Shown here: positions 1-6,414 of the stretch, piece by piece
Layout: each line of letters begins with the position of its first letter
How positions within the stretch are numbered: position 1 is the first letter of the stretch
Source: Candidatus Iainarchaeum sp.
GTDB lineage: Archaea > Iainarchaeota > Iainarchaeia > Iainarchaeales > JAAZKV01
Reading direction: 5' to 3'
Length of the DNA: 10,861 nt
Assembly: GCA_028702895.1 (NCBI GenBank)
Contig: JAQVNZ010000015.1
Span: forward strand, 5,744-16,604
Program-made: the position numbers and the translations under genes
Notes under the pieces: model-generated
The model's input: only the letters and a program-made list of their open reading frames with translations
Told to the model about the DNA's origin: nothing
The model's database searches: none

Positions 1-9
1 TTCCGATCT
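1..9. other. Illumina adapter remnant at contig end
   Basis: The first nine bases, TTCCGATCT, are identical to the 3' end of the standard Illumina adapter; read on the minus strand they are AGATCGGAA, the first nine bases of the usual read-through adapter. They sit exactly at the window edge, where untrimmed adapter is expected. A nine-base match at the very end is unlikely by chance in DNA this AT-rich. I treat these bases as non-genomic. Confidence 0.85.
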
Positions 10-136
10 AAAAAATTTTTTCTTCAAAAAAATTATCCTTAGAATTATTTTCAATTGTAAACGCAAATGCAGGGTTATTAAAAAAAAGAATTAGAAAAAT
101 AACTCCTACAAAAAAACCTTTTTTAAAATTATTCAT
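1..136 (-). CDS. Secreted protein with Sec signal peptide, partial (3' end missing)
   Basis: ATG at 136-134 opens a reading frame on the minus strand with 42 genomic codons. It begins MNNFKKGFFVG, continues with a hydrophobic core (about residues 8-20) and ends in a classic A-x-A signal peptidase I site (PAFA, cleavage after residue 25). The mature part starts FTIENNSKDNFFEE. This is a Sec-exported protein of unknown function. The frame appears to end in TAG at 10-8, but two of those three bases (AG) belong to the adapter remnant at 1-9, so the stop is an artefact and the real gene runs off the contig. It lies 91 bp downstream of the 185-residue membrane protein gene on the same strand. No domain can be recognised in the visible 17 mature residues. 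Confidence 0.7.
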
Positions 137-227
137 CCACAAAACCCACAAAACATATTATTCGTTTAAACTTTAAAAAACTCATTAAACTATTTTTAAT
201 CATAAAATTCATTCTAATAAATTATTG

Positions 228-785
228 TCAAAAGACATTAATAATTGTTAGTAATGGCAAATCACTAACAAACCCATAAAAAATATAAACAAATAATCCT
301 AAAGGAACCCAATTAAAAAAGAAAAATAATAATACTAAAAAAATTGTAGTAGAACAAGCAATTCCTAAAAACAATTTTATTGTTAAAGAATAATCCTTTT
401 TATCTAATAATTCAATAATAAAACTGGCGAAAAATTCAAAAAATAATAATGCGATTGAAAGAATTATGGTAACAATAATTATTCGTAGTAAAGCTAAACC
501 AATTAACAATAAATTTTCAAACAAATCATAATTTATAATATGCTCGCCAGTAGGCGCAATTAACCCCCCAATAAAAAAGAAATACAGGTAAGATGAAAAA
601 ATTATTAAAAATATTATAACAAAATTTATTAACAAACAAGCTTTAACCCAAGATAAATCATATTTATTTGAAAGCTTTTCTTTAATAGGAAAAATTATTT
701 TATGTAAAATAAATAGAACTATTGAAATTGGGATTAAAAATTTTAAAAAATCAATAACACCAAAAACAAACCATGAAAAATCCAT
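228..785 (-). CDS. Polytopic membrane protein of unknown function (185 aa)
   Basis: A highly hydrophobic 185-residue protein with four to five predicted membrane helices: about residues 6-28, 47-74, 90-124 (long enough for two), 135-158 and 160-178. Short loops carry the few charges (KEKLSNKYD near 35-43, LDKKD near 127-131). I recognise no catalytic motif and no family. The ATG at 785-783 is the only sensible start and is preceded by a TATA-like box about 24 bp upstream, which fits a leaderless transcript. The gene is divergent from the 965-2372 pair and shares a 179-bp intergenic region with it. The ORF is almost certainly real because it is long for a sequence so rich in stop codons and has coherent membrane topology. 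Confidence 0.75.
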   Translation of the reverse strand: MDFSWFVFGVIDFLKFLIPISIVLFILHKIIFPIKEKLSNKYDLSWVKACLLINFVIIFLIIFSSYLYFFFIGGLIAPTGEHIINYDLFENLLLIGLALLRIIIVTIILSIALLFFEFFASFIIELLDKKDYSLTIKLFLGIACSTTIFLVLLFFFFNWVPLGLFVYIFYGFVSDLPLLTIINVF

Positions 786-805
786 ATAAGAATAAACACA
801 TTAAG

Positions 806-812
806 AATATAA
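806..812 (-). promoter_or_regulatory. Putative archaeal TATA box for the 185-aa membrane protein
   Basis: TTATATT on the minus strand is centred about 24 bp before the ATG at 785. That is the distance expected between box A and the start of a leaderless archaeal transcript. The surrounding DNA is so AT-rich that chance matches are common, so the spacing is the main support. Confidence 0.35.
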
Positions 813-876
813 TAATCTTTTGTAAACACTAAAACCAAGTAATTTAATAATTAAAATTTAATCAAAATAATTAAAC

Positions 877-895
877 GTTAATATAAATTATTAAC
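877..895. repeat. Inverted repeat in divergent intergenic region
   Basis: GTTAATA (877-883), five-base spacer TAAAT, TATTAAC (889-895): perfect 7-bp arms. It lies between the divergent genes starting at 785 and 965, about 70 bp from one ATG and 90 bp from the other. The ten bases GTTAATATAA (877-886) recur at 954-963, directly before the ATG at 965. This could be an operator for a dimeric regulator; AT-rich composition makes a chance origin possible. Confidence 0.35.
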
Positions 896-936
896 ATAAA
901 AACATGCCAAAAATCATTTCTCAAACAACAATAATA

Positions 937-944
937 TTATAAAT
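937..944 (+). promoter_or_regulatory. Putative archaeal TATA box for the 965-2372 pair
   Basis: TTATAAAT is centred about 25 bp before the ATG at 965, the position expected for a leaderless archaeal transcript. No Shine-Dalgarno motif precedes that ATG, which agrees with leaderless initiation. Confidence 0.4.
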
Positions 945-964
945 TATCAAATTGTTAATATAAT

Positions 965-1621
965 ATGGAATTACTACAAGGCCTTTTTTATGGTATTACT
1001 TTACTAGGATGTTTTCCAATAGGCTATTCTTTAATCAGATTAATCTTACCTCAAAAACAAGATTCTCCTTTAATAGACAAAATTGGGTATAGCTATGCTT
1101 TAGGGTTAATAGTTTTTTTACCAGGAATGATTCTAGCATTAATGGTTTTTGAAAAACTTTTTTTTATTATAACTGGAATAATTTATGCAATAATATTCAC
1201 TATTTTTTTTATAAAAAGAAAAAGAGATAACTTACAAGACACTATTGAATTAACAAAAGAAAAGATAGTTGAAAAAATACCTCAAAAAATCTTAGACGAA
1301 GAAGAAAGAAACGAAAATTTGGCCAAAAATGTTTTTAATAAAAAACCAAAAATAATTACCCCTCAAGAAACTAAAAAACAACTTTTTAAAGAAAAGATGC
1401 CTAATGTAATTGAAAAATTAAGAGAAAATACTTTGAAAATAAAAGAAAAAAAAGAATATACTGATAAAGAAGAAACCCTAAACAGATTAAAGAATTTTGC
1501 AAAACAAATAAACAAAAAAAACAGGATTTTAGAAAAGGAAACAATTAATAAAAGCAAAAAAGAAGATATTGATGAACAAGAATTAGAAGAAATTGGAAAT
1601 GTGAATTTAGATGACTACTGA
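965..1621 (+). CDS. Membrane-anchored coiled-coil protein (218 aa)
   Basis: Three hydrophobic helices occupy the N-terminal third (about residues 5-28, 43-62 and 64-83). The rest (84-218) is a strongly charged Lys/Glu-rich tail, probably helical or coiled-coil and probably cytoplasmic because KRKRDN follows the third helix. The first ~65 residues (FPIGYSLIRLILP, then IGYSYALGLIVFLPG) loosely resemble the N-terminal membrane module of DUF1616-type archaeal proteins; this is a weak, by-eye similarity. The start ATG has a correctly placed TATA-like box and no Shine-Dalgarno. The stop TGA (1619-1621) lies 11 nt inside the following gene, which starts at 1611, so the two are cotranscribed and likely translationally coupled. 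Function unknown; an anchor or scaffold partner for the downstream zinc-finger protein is a reasonable guess. Confidence 0.75.
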   Translation: MELLQGLFYGITLLGCFPIGYSLIRLILPQKQDSPLIDKIGYSYALGLIVFLPGMILALMVFEKLFFIITGIIYAIIFTIFFIKRKRDNLQDTIELTKEKIVEKIPQKILDEEERNENLAKNVFNKKPKIITPQETKKQLFKEKMPNVIEKLRENTLKIKEKKEYTDKEETLNRLKNFAKQINKKNRILEKETINKSKKEDIDEQELEEIGNVNLDDY

Positions 1622-2372
1622 AAAATTACCAAGACGAATGAAAAGGTTCTATAGAAAAGAAAAATCAACAAAAGAAAACAATGATTATACTAATAACAAT
1701 TATGCTCAAAATGATAATTCAGAAAAATATTTAGATACAAAATTACCCTCAATGGAATATGAAGACCTTAATATTGATGAAAAAAATAAACAAGAATTAA
1801 AAAATATTGAACAAATGAATTTAGAAGAAAAACTAGCATTATTAGAAGTAGAAAAATTCAAAAAACAAAATAAAAGATTGCCTAATAAACAAGAAACTGA
1901 AAAAATGGCCGATAGTTTATATACACAATTTAAAAATAACCCAGAGCTTTTAGATAACCAAGAAGAGTCTGAAACAATGAGCAAAAGAGAAAGAAGAAGA
2001 CACAAACGAGGTAGTAAAAGAAATGAAGAAGACCAATCTAGCGAACAAGAATCAAATATTAACGAAAATATTGCACCAATGGTTGGAGGAAATATAAAAG
2101 ATTTATTTTCTGACACACAAATAAAGAAAACTAAAAACGAATTTGATTTAAATTTAGATTTAGACGAAGATTCTGAATTAGACGAAATAGGGAAAGGAGA
2201 TATTGAAGAAATAAAAGAATTTGATGAAAAAAATTGTCCTAATTGTAATAAACCAACCCAGCAAACCATCTACTGTTCTAATTGCGGAACCGCATATTGT
2301 AAAAACTGTTCTTTAAAAAATAATGGAAGAGAAACTATTTGTCCAAAATGTAAAACAAAAAATATTATCTAA
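1611..2372 (+). CDS. Charged protein with C-terminal FYVE/RING-like zinc finger (253 aa)
   Basis: A very hydrophilic 253-residue protein. Residues 1-205 are low-complexity, rich in Lys, Glu, Asn and Asp, with a basic patch at 125-137 (KRERRRHKRGSKR), probable helix at 60-90 and an acidic stretch at 178-205. The last 45 residues hold four C-x2-C knuckles: C209/C212, C222/C225, C230/C233 and C244/C247. The spacing (x9, x4, x10) and the segment YCSNCGTAYCKNC resemble the cross-braced two-zinc FYVE finger, although the basic RHHC phosphoinositide-binding motif is absent. A double zinc ribbon is the alternative reading. There is no membrane helix. It overlaps the preceding membrane protein by 11 nt, so the two probably act together. 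Role unknown; zinc binding is likely, and the basic patch could bind nucleic acid or lipid head groups. Confidence 0.75.
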   Translation: MTTEKLPRRMKRFYRKEKSTKENNDYTNNNYAQNDNSEKYLDTKLPSMEYEDLNIDEKNKQELKNIEQMNLEEKLALLEVEKFKKQNKRLPNKQETEKMADSLYTQFKNNPELLDNQEESETMSKRERRRHKRGSKRNEEDQSSEQESNINENIAPMVGGNIKDLFSDTQIKKTKNEFDLNLDLDEDSELDEIGKGDIEEIKEFDEKNCPNCNKPTQQTIYCSNCGTAYCKNCSLKNNGRETICPKCKTKNII

Positions 2373-2427
2373 AAAAATATTTAATTAAACTATTTAAATA
2401 TTAAAATAACACAAATTTTATTTTTTT
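2371..2427. terminator. Bidirectional terminator between convergent units
   Basis: Arms AATATTTAA (2376-2384) and TTAAATATT (2394-2402) form a 9-bp, all-A/T stem with a 9-base loop. On the plus strand it is followed by a T tract at 2416-2427. On the minus strand the A run at 2371-2377 becomes a U tract. The site sits in the 63-bp gap between the convergent genes ending at 2372 and 2436. Archaeal termination depends mostly on U tracts, which are present in both directions. Confidence 0.5.
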
Positions 2428-2435
2428 AAACAGAA

Positions 2436-3191
2436 TCATGTTTTTTCAACTAAAATACAATTAAACTCATTACCCAAAGCAGTCAAATAATCTGTTCTTA
2501 ATTCAGCAATATCTACTACCACCCAACCACTAAAACCCATTATAAAAGGTTTACCCATCGCATCAGATTTATCAGAATCAGATAAAGTTATTTTCCCAAA
2601 AGAACTATCAACTTTAAACGTTTTTGGAAAAATATGATTTTCTAAAACCTTATTATCACTTGGTTCACAATAAAAATATTTTCTAGAAACATTCTTACAA
2701 ACATTCCTATCAGACTCATCTATTTCCCAATCATCACACTCATGAGTTGCTAACAATAAAAACAAGTATTGATTCTCACTTTCACTAGTCATAAAAAAAG
2801 CATAATCTATTGAAGCATCAAATGGTTTTACTACACTATCAAGAGTATTAACAATAGCATTTCTTGTTGAAAGACTAATCTTTCGTTTATCAGAATAATC
2901 TTCTTTTATTAACGCTAGTAAATAATCACTTTGAAATATTCCTGTTGCATCAGATTCACTAATCAAAACACCATCACGCGGAACATTAACATAAGAAATA
3001 ACTTTTAATAAATCACTAGAAAAATCTCGTGAATAAAAAGAATTTATTTGTGATTCAGTTTTAACCCCATAATTAATTGCAAAAAAGAAAAGAGTAGTAC
3101 AAATTATTGAAACTATTGTTAGAAAAAAAATAGAATCAATTAATGCTGCTTGCCCCTTGGACCCAATAAAAAATTTTGATTTAAGAACCAT
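2436..3191 (-). CDS. Pilin-like protein with class III signal (251 aa)
   Basis: The N-terminus fits an archaeal prepilin: short basic leader, K12-G13 followed by Q14 (the usual cleavage context for the archaeal prepilin peptidase), then a hydrophobic helix at 17-39. The remaining ~210 residues are a soluble exposed domain with four cysteines (152, 165, 175, 245), an even number that suggests two disulfides. It is the last gene of the minus-strand pilus-type cluster. Its ATG (3191-3189) lies one base after the stop of the upstream gene, and a doubled GGTGAT Shine-Dalgarno sits 8 nt before it, so translation is coupled. The size is large for a pilin and could indicate a tip or minor subunit; this is inference. 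The homology class was judged from the N-terminus only. Confidence 0.65.
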   Translation of the reverse strand: MVLKSKFFIGSKGQAALIDSIFFLTIVSIICTTLFFFAINYGVKTESQINSFYSRDFSSDLLKVISYVNVPRDGVLISESDATGIFQSDYLLALIKEDYSDKRKISLSTRNAIVNTLDSVVKPFDASIDYAFFMTSESENQYLFLLLATHECDDWEIDESDRNVCKNVSRKYFYCEPSDNKVLENHIFPKTFKVDSSFGKITLSDSDKSDAMGKPFIMGFSGWVVVDIAELRTDYLTALGNEFNCILVEKT

Positions 3192-3192
3192 A

Positions 3193-3786
3193 TTACCAAA
3201 TCACCATCACCATTAAACCAGGCAAAATAATCAAATATTCTTTTCCCGCAATATCAACCTTAGTTTGAACTGCAACAGGATAAAATCTTGTAACATAATT
3301 TATTTTATTATTAGTAATTTGTTTACCACCAATTTTTTGATAATAACAAAAATAAGCTTCTTCATCTCCCTTATTATTAATAGCAGTCAAAAAATTATCT
3401 GATGATTCAGGATTTTCAGCATCAACTTCTTTAAAATCATCTAAAAAACTTTTACCATTAGCAAACATTTTTGTAATAGTTTCATTAGAATAAATCGCGA
3501 TCATGAAGTTTTCTGAATATTGATTAAATTTTATTCTATTACAATTATTTGAAAAAGCATCAACACTAGTTATTAGAGAATCACCCTTAATTTCTCTAGA
3601 AATATTCATTAAAGAAATATTTTTTTTAAGCAAAACATTTTTTTCAGTATATGAAGAAAGAGTTATAGAAAAAATAGTAAAAAATAATAATAATGCAACA
3701 ATTATTGGCATTAAAGAAGGTAAATCGTCTCCAATAGAACCAATAAAACCTTTTTTATTAATTCCAAATTCAAATCTTTTTTTCAA
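3193..3786 (-). CDS. Pilin-like membrane-anchored protein (197 aa; TTG start proposed)
   Basis: The frame opens with GTG at 3795, but I prefer TTG at 3786-3784: GGTGAT lies 4 nt before it, in the same arrangement as GGTGAT-TTA-ATG at the 194-residue gene. This gives a 197-residue protein starting MKKRFEFGINKKG. The K-K-G followed by F resembles a prepilin site, though F replaces the usual Q; the segment GDDLP then precedes a hydrophobic helix (about residues 24-45). The exposed domain has two cysteines, enough for one disulfide, and ends in a hydrophobic strand (YLIILPGLMVMVIW). It is placed among the pilin-like genes and ends one base before the start of the next gene. Either a pilin-like subunit or a membrane-anchored accessory protein; cleavage is uncertain. 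Confidence 0.6.
   Translation of the reverse strand: MKKRFEFGINKKGFIGSIGDDLPSLMPIIVALLLFFTIFSITLSSYTEKNVLLKKNISLMNISREIKGDSLITSVDAFSNNCNRIKFNQYSENFMIAIYSNETITKMFANGKSFLDDFKEVDAENPESSDNFLTAINNKGDEEAYFCYYQKIGGKQITNNKINYVTRFYPVAVQTKVDIAGKEYLIILPGLMVMVIW
3200..3211 (-). promoter_or_regulatory. Doubled GGTGAT Shine-Dalgarno for the 251-aa gene
   Basis: GGTGATGGTGAT on the minus strand, within the last codons of the upstream gene, ends 8 nt before the ATG at 3191. GGTGAT is complementary to the archaeal 16S anti-Shine-Dalgarno. Confidence 0.55.
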
Positions 3787-3890
3787 TAAAATCACCCATA
3801 AAAATAAAATAAACTCATAATTAAATAAAAAAATAATAAAATAAAACTATCATTTAACAATTACACTCTCATAATCAAACAAAAATATAA

Positions 3891-4673
3891 CTAATTATAC
3901 CCATATGATACACAATCTCCCCATGAAAAATTTCTTGTTTGAGTAGAATAATTTCCAGTTTGAACTATTTCGCCAGTAATAGAAAAACAAGGTTTTAATC
4001 TATCATTAGGAACAGGATTACCCCTTTCTTTTTTTAATAAATAACAACCAACTTTCAAAATATTTTCTTCACAATTATTCGCAGAATAAATTGTGCCTTG
4101 AGCATCAGTAAACGACTTTGCTAAAGTAGTACACGGAATAATATACAATGATAATTCGCCAGAATTAAATTCTTTTAAAGCAACAAATGCATTTGGTGAT
4201 GCAATTGTTTTTCCTCGTGAAGCTTGTCTAGGATACAACGAAATTTTTTCAACCCCAATTATTTGATCAGTAATCGGATCACTTGATGCAATAAAACTAG
4301 GATCAACTAAAACAATTTTACCAAAAACATTAATGCTCTTAGCATCAATAACTTCTTTTTTATTATACTCGTTAATGGAAAGAATTAATTTGTTATACTC
4401 TTCAAAATTAATTTTAGAAAAATTTAATTCATAATACAATCTATTATTAGTCAAACCATAATTAAAATATTCAGGTATAGTAGTTGATTGAACAGAACAA
4501 ACAGAATCATTAGATAATTGACTAGAAATCATTTGTTTATTTAATTCTAGAGTGCTTGCAGTCATATTTTTTAATTCCATTCCTGAAATAAAATTCATAA
4601 ACATTAATGCAACAACAAAAATACCAGTGGCAAATAATAGCATTTGCATTTTACTTAAAATAAATCCTAACAA
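3891..4673 (-). CDS. Pilin-like membrane-anchored protein, start uncertain (260 aa)
   Basis: A single N-terminal helix (about residues 10-31) is followed by a ~230-residue exposed domain with six cysteines (59, 181, 201, 210, 229, 254), an even number consistent with three disulfides. The start is unclear. The longest frame opens with TTG at 4673; the first ATG is codon 9 (4649-4647), which would remove K8. With the TTG start, S-K-M followed by Q10 before the helix resembles the K-G-Q prepilin sites of its neighbours, which mildly favours the longer form. Neither start has a convincing Shine-Dalgarno; GTGA lies right against the TTG. It sits 34 bp after the 196-residue pilin-like gene and 95 bp before the next stop-to-start gap. 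Probably a minor pilin-like subunit. Confidence 0.6.
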   Translation of the reverse strand: MLGFILSKMQMLLFATGIFVVALMFMNFISGMELKNMTASTLELNKQMISSQLSNDSVCSVQSTTIPEYFNYGLTNNRLYYELNFSKINFEEYNKLILSINEYNKKEVIDAKSINVFGKIVLVDPSFIASSDPITDQIIGVEKISLYPRQASRGKTIASPNAFVALKEFNSGELSLYIIPCTTLAKSFTDAQGTIYSANNCEENILKVGCYLLKKERGNPVPNDRLKPCFSITGEIVQTGNYSTQTRNFSWGDCVSYGYN

Positions 4674-4707
4674 TCACAAAACCCCAATTATTTTTTAAAA
4701 AAAACCC

Positions 4708-5298
4708 TTATTTTCTAACATAAGTACATATCTTTGAATATGTGTCTCCAGCCGCAGCAACATTAACTAAAACATAAGATCCTGAACTAAGATTAGTATT
4801 AGGTTTTGTTGGATCAATTGCTTTATACCCACTTAAGGATTCAGTATTAGTAGGACAAGAAACATTATCCCACAAAAAACTAGTATAAGGTGGTAAGTTT
4901 AAACATTTTTGTTTAGAAGCATTCGCAATTGAATCAGTATAAAAAATCATTACAAAGCAAGAATCTATTGCCTTTCCACAAATCGATCCACAATAACGTG
5001 GATTGTTTCTAATAGCTTCAATCTTCATTGTGGATTTAGTTTCCTTATAACAATTACTTGAATTTGGTCTAAAATCAAATTTATTAGAAGTTCTAAATGT
5101 TACAGTGTCCTCTAACATGGATTTGAATTCCACCATTGACTTATCAACATTAGCTAAACAAACTTGGTGATTAGCACTTGAAATCATTTGAGAACCAATA
5201 ATTATTACAAAACCCATCATTATTATTGCAACTAATAATTCAAATGGTGAACTTGACTGTGCTTTTTCATTAAAACCAATTTTTTTACCAAAAAACAT
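4708..5298 (-). CDS. Pilin-like protein with class III signal (196 aa, eight exposed cysteines)
   Basis: Prepilin-type N-terminus: basic leader (KK at 5-6), K12-A13 followed by Q14, then a helix at about 18-42. Residues after the cleavage site read Q-x4-F-E-L, placing Glu at +7; the same motif is present in the 194-residue protein. The exposed domain carries eight cysteines (47, 83, 103, 107, 114, 132, 148, 191), all outside the helix, which could form four disulfides. The ATG at 5298 has no Shine-Dalgarno but has a TATA-like box (5321-5328) about 26 bp upstream, so this gene may have its own leaderless promoter inside the cluster. Likely a structural or minor pilin of a type IV pilus-like system; which one cannot be told from sequence alone. 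Confidence 0.7.
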   Translation of the reverse strand: MFFGKKIGFNEKAQSSSPFELLVAIIMMGFVIIIGSQMISSANHQVCLANVDKSMVEFKSMLEDTVTFRTSNKFDFRPNSSNCYKETKSTMKIEAIRNNPRYCGSICGKAIDSCFVMIFYTDSIANASKQKCLNLPPYTSFLWDNVSCPTNTESLSGYKAIDPTKPNTNLSSGSYVLVNVAAAGDTYSKICTYVRK

Positions 5299-5320
5299 TA
5301 TTAGAATAGGAAAAAGAAGT

Positions 5321-5328
5321 ATATTAAA
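5321..5328 (-). promoter_or_regulatory. Putative internal TATA box before the 196-aa pilin gene
   Basis: TTTAATAT on the minus strand is centred about 26 bp before the ATG at 5298. With no Shine-Dalgarno at that start and a 106-bp gap upstream, an internal leaderless promoter is plausible. Confidence 0.35.
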
Positions 5329-5404
5329 GTTAAGGAAACGAAAAAATGAGAATTACAAAAAAATTACTATTAAAAACTAAAAAAAGAAATTAATAATACA
5401 AAAA

Positions 5405-5560
5405 TTATTTTGTTTGAACGTTCTTTGGGATAGATTTTTGTGCATTCTGATACATTGGTTTTACAACAAGAATTAATGCTAAAGCAGCTATTGCAAAAAC
5501 TAGTATCATATAAACTGCTCCAAAATCCCCCGCACCACTTTCTTCGTTTAATAAACCCAT
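5405..5560 (-). CDS. Small single-helix membrane protein in the pilus cluster (51 aa)
   Basis: ATG at 5560-5558 opens a 51-codon frame ending in TAA at 5407-5405. The product begins MGLLNEESGAGDFGAVYM, has one hydrophobic helix (about residues 15-34, rich in Ala, Leu, Ile and Val) and ends in a short polar tail (KPMYQNAQKS, then IPKNVQTK). It is on the same strand as, and between, the pilin-like genes. The helix looks like a pilin N-terminal helix, but no [KR]-G-Q site precedes it, so it may be uncleaved. A weak Shine-Dalgarno-like AAGGT lies about 7-8 nt before the ATG. Base composition is less AT-rich than the flanks, consistent with coding. It could be a small structural subunit or an accessory membrane peptide; it is not assignable to a known family by eye. 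Confidence 0.65.
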   Translation of the reverse strand: MGLLNEESGAGDFGAVYMILVFAIAALALILVVKPMYQNAQKSIPKNVQTK

Positions 5561-5754
5561 AAAAAAACCTTTTACAATAAAATAATATGAGTAAAGAAAT
5601 ATATTAATGTTTTGAATTAAAAAAATAATCGGAAAATAAAATTAACAAATGAAATAAAATTAAAAAAAATAAAAAAGGTAAAAATAATAAAAAAATTAAA
5701 AATAATTCAAATTTTAAAAAATATAATAAAAACGATTTTTTAAATAAAAAATAA
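5561..5754 (-). other. Low-complexity U-rich leader/intergenic region
   Basis: This is part of the 233-bp gap between the 194- and 51-residue genes, the longest gap within the cluster. The plus strand is almost only A and T with strong A bias, so a minus-strand transcript would be U-rich. AATATATT-like boxes occur near 5600, about 40 bp before the ATG at 5560, and could drive separate transcription of the downstream genes. I see no ORF or structured RNA here. Confidence 0.4.
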
Positions 5755-5774
5755 AGCTGGTAAAAAAACCAGCT
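5740..5774 (-). terminator. Stem-loop plus U-rich tail after the 194-aa pilin gene
   Basis: AGCTGGT (5755-5761) and ACCAGCT (5768-5774) form a perfect 7-bp stem with a 6-base loop, 19 nt beyond the stop at 5794 in the direction of transcription. The minus-strand sequence after it reads TTATTTTTTATTT. The GC-containing stem stands out in near-pure A/T DNA. It looks like an intrinsic terminator or an mRNA-processing/stability element that splits the cluster. Confidence 0.55.
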
Positions 5775-5793
5775 CTAAAAATTGTTAACTAAA

Positions 5794-6378
5794 TTATCTC
5801 GCTAAAAGAACTGCACAACAAGGAAATTCTTCTTCTCCACAAATTTCAGTTATCGTACCTTCTTCCATATCCCAAGAACTAGAATCTAATGCTAAATTAA
5901 GTTTATCAATTAATTCATTTCCTGTAATTGCACAATAAATTTTTGCTGTTGCGCTTGACGCAGTAGTTCTATTATACTTACAATAAGTATATTTTTCACC
6001 AGACGTACTATCAGTAGATTCACAGATTACTCTATCACCTAACTGTCCTGCAAAAATTACTACACTTTGTCTATCAAGATTTGATTTATTTGCTAAATCA
6101 ATACTAGAAATTATTGTTTCTCTTGAATCCAAAGTAAATTTTTGTGCATTTGATTGTCCCGTAGGAGAAGCACTACTTAACGCAGCAGATATTGAATCAA
6201 CTGGATTACTAGTAGGATTAAACAATCCTCCACCAAGAACTGACATTAAAACTGCTAAAATTGCTATTGCAACTATAGCCGCAATCATCAACTCAAAAAC
6301 ACTAAACGCCTGACCGCGCTCATCACGCCTAACTCTTTGAAAAAAACTTTTTCCAAAAGCCCCTTTTTGATTAACCAT
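5794..6378 (-). CDS. Pilin-like protein with class III signal (194 aa)
   Basis: A long basic leader (MVNQKGAFGK, then RVRRDE) ends in R21-G22 followed by Q23, the canonical archaeal prepilin cleavage context. The next residues are Q-x4-F-E-L with Glu at +7, then an Ala/Ile-rich helix (about 30-51). The exposed domain of ~140 residues has a Ser/Ala-rich start and six cysteines (119, 133, 149, 180, 187, 188), including a vicinal CC near the C-terminus. The ATG at 6378 is preceded by GGGGTGATTTA, a strong Shine-Dalgarno 3 nt away, and by a TTTATATT box at 6415-6422 that would give a leader of about 15 nt. The hairpin after its stop, together with its own promoter, suggests it can be expressed as a separate unit. 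It has the most pilin-like N-terminus here and is a candidate major subunit. Confidence 0.75.
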   Translation of the reverse strand: MVNQKGAFGKSFFQRVRRDERGQAFSVFELMIAAIVAIAILAVLMSVLGGGLFNPTSNPVDSISAALSSASPTGQSNAQKFTLDSRETIISSIDLANKSNLDRQSVVIFAGQLGDRVICESTDSTSGEKYTYCKYNRTTASSATAKIYCAITGNELIDKLNLALDSSSWDMEEGTITEICGEEEFPCCAVLLAR

Positions 6379-6381
6379 TAA

Positions 6382-6389
6382 ATCACCCC
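6382..6389 (-). promoter_or_regulatory. Shine-Dalgarno GGGGTGAT for the 194-aa pilin gene
   Basis: GGGGTGAT on the minus strand ends 3 nt before the ATG at 6378 and is the strongest ribosome binding site in the window. It confirms the ATG start and explains by analogy the TTG start proposed at 3786. Confidence 0.6.
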
Positions 6390-6414
6390 AAAAAAATCAA
6401 AAAACATTAAGAAT

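Noticed and set aside
1363..2269. Two minus-strand frames (1363-1557 and 1706-2269) opposite the charged proteins
   Set aside because: They are Ser/Phe/Leu-rich antisense shadows of Lys/Glu-rich coding sequence; the plus-strand frames have overlapping gene structure, a promoter and a zinc finger.
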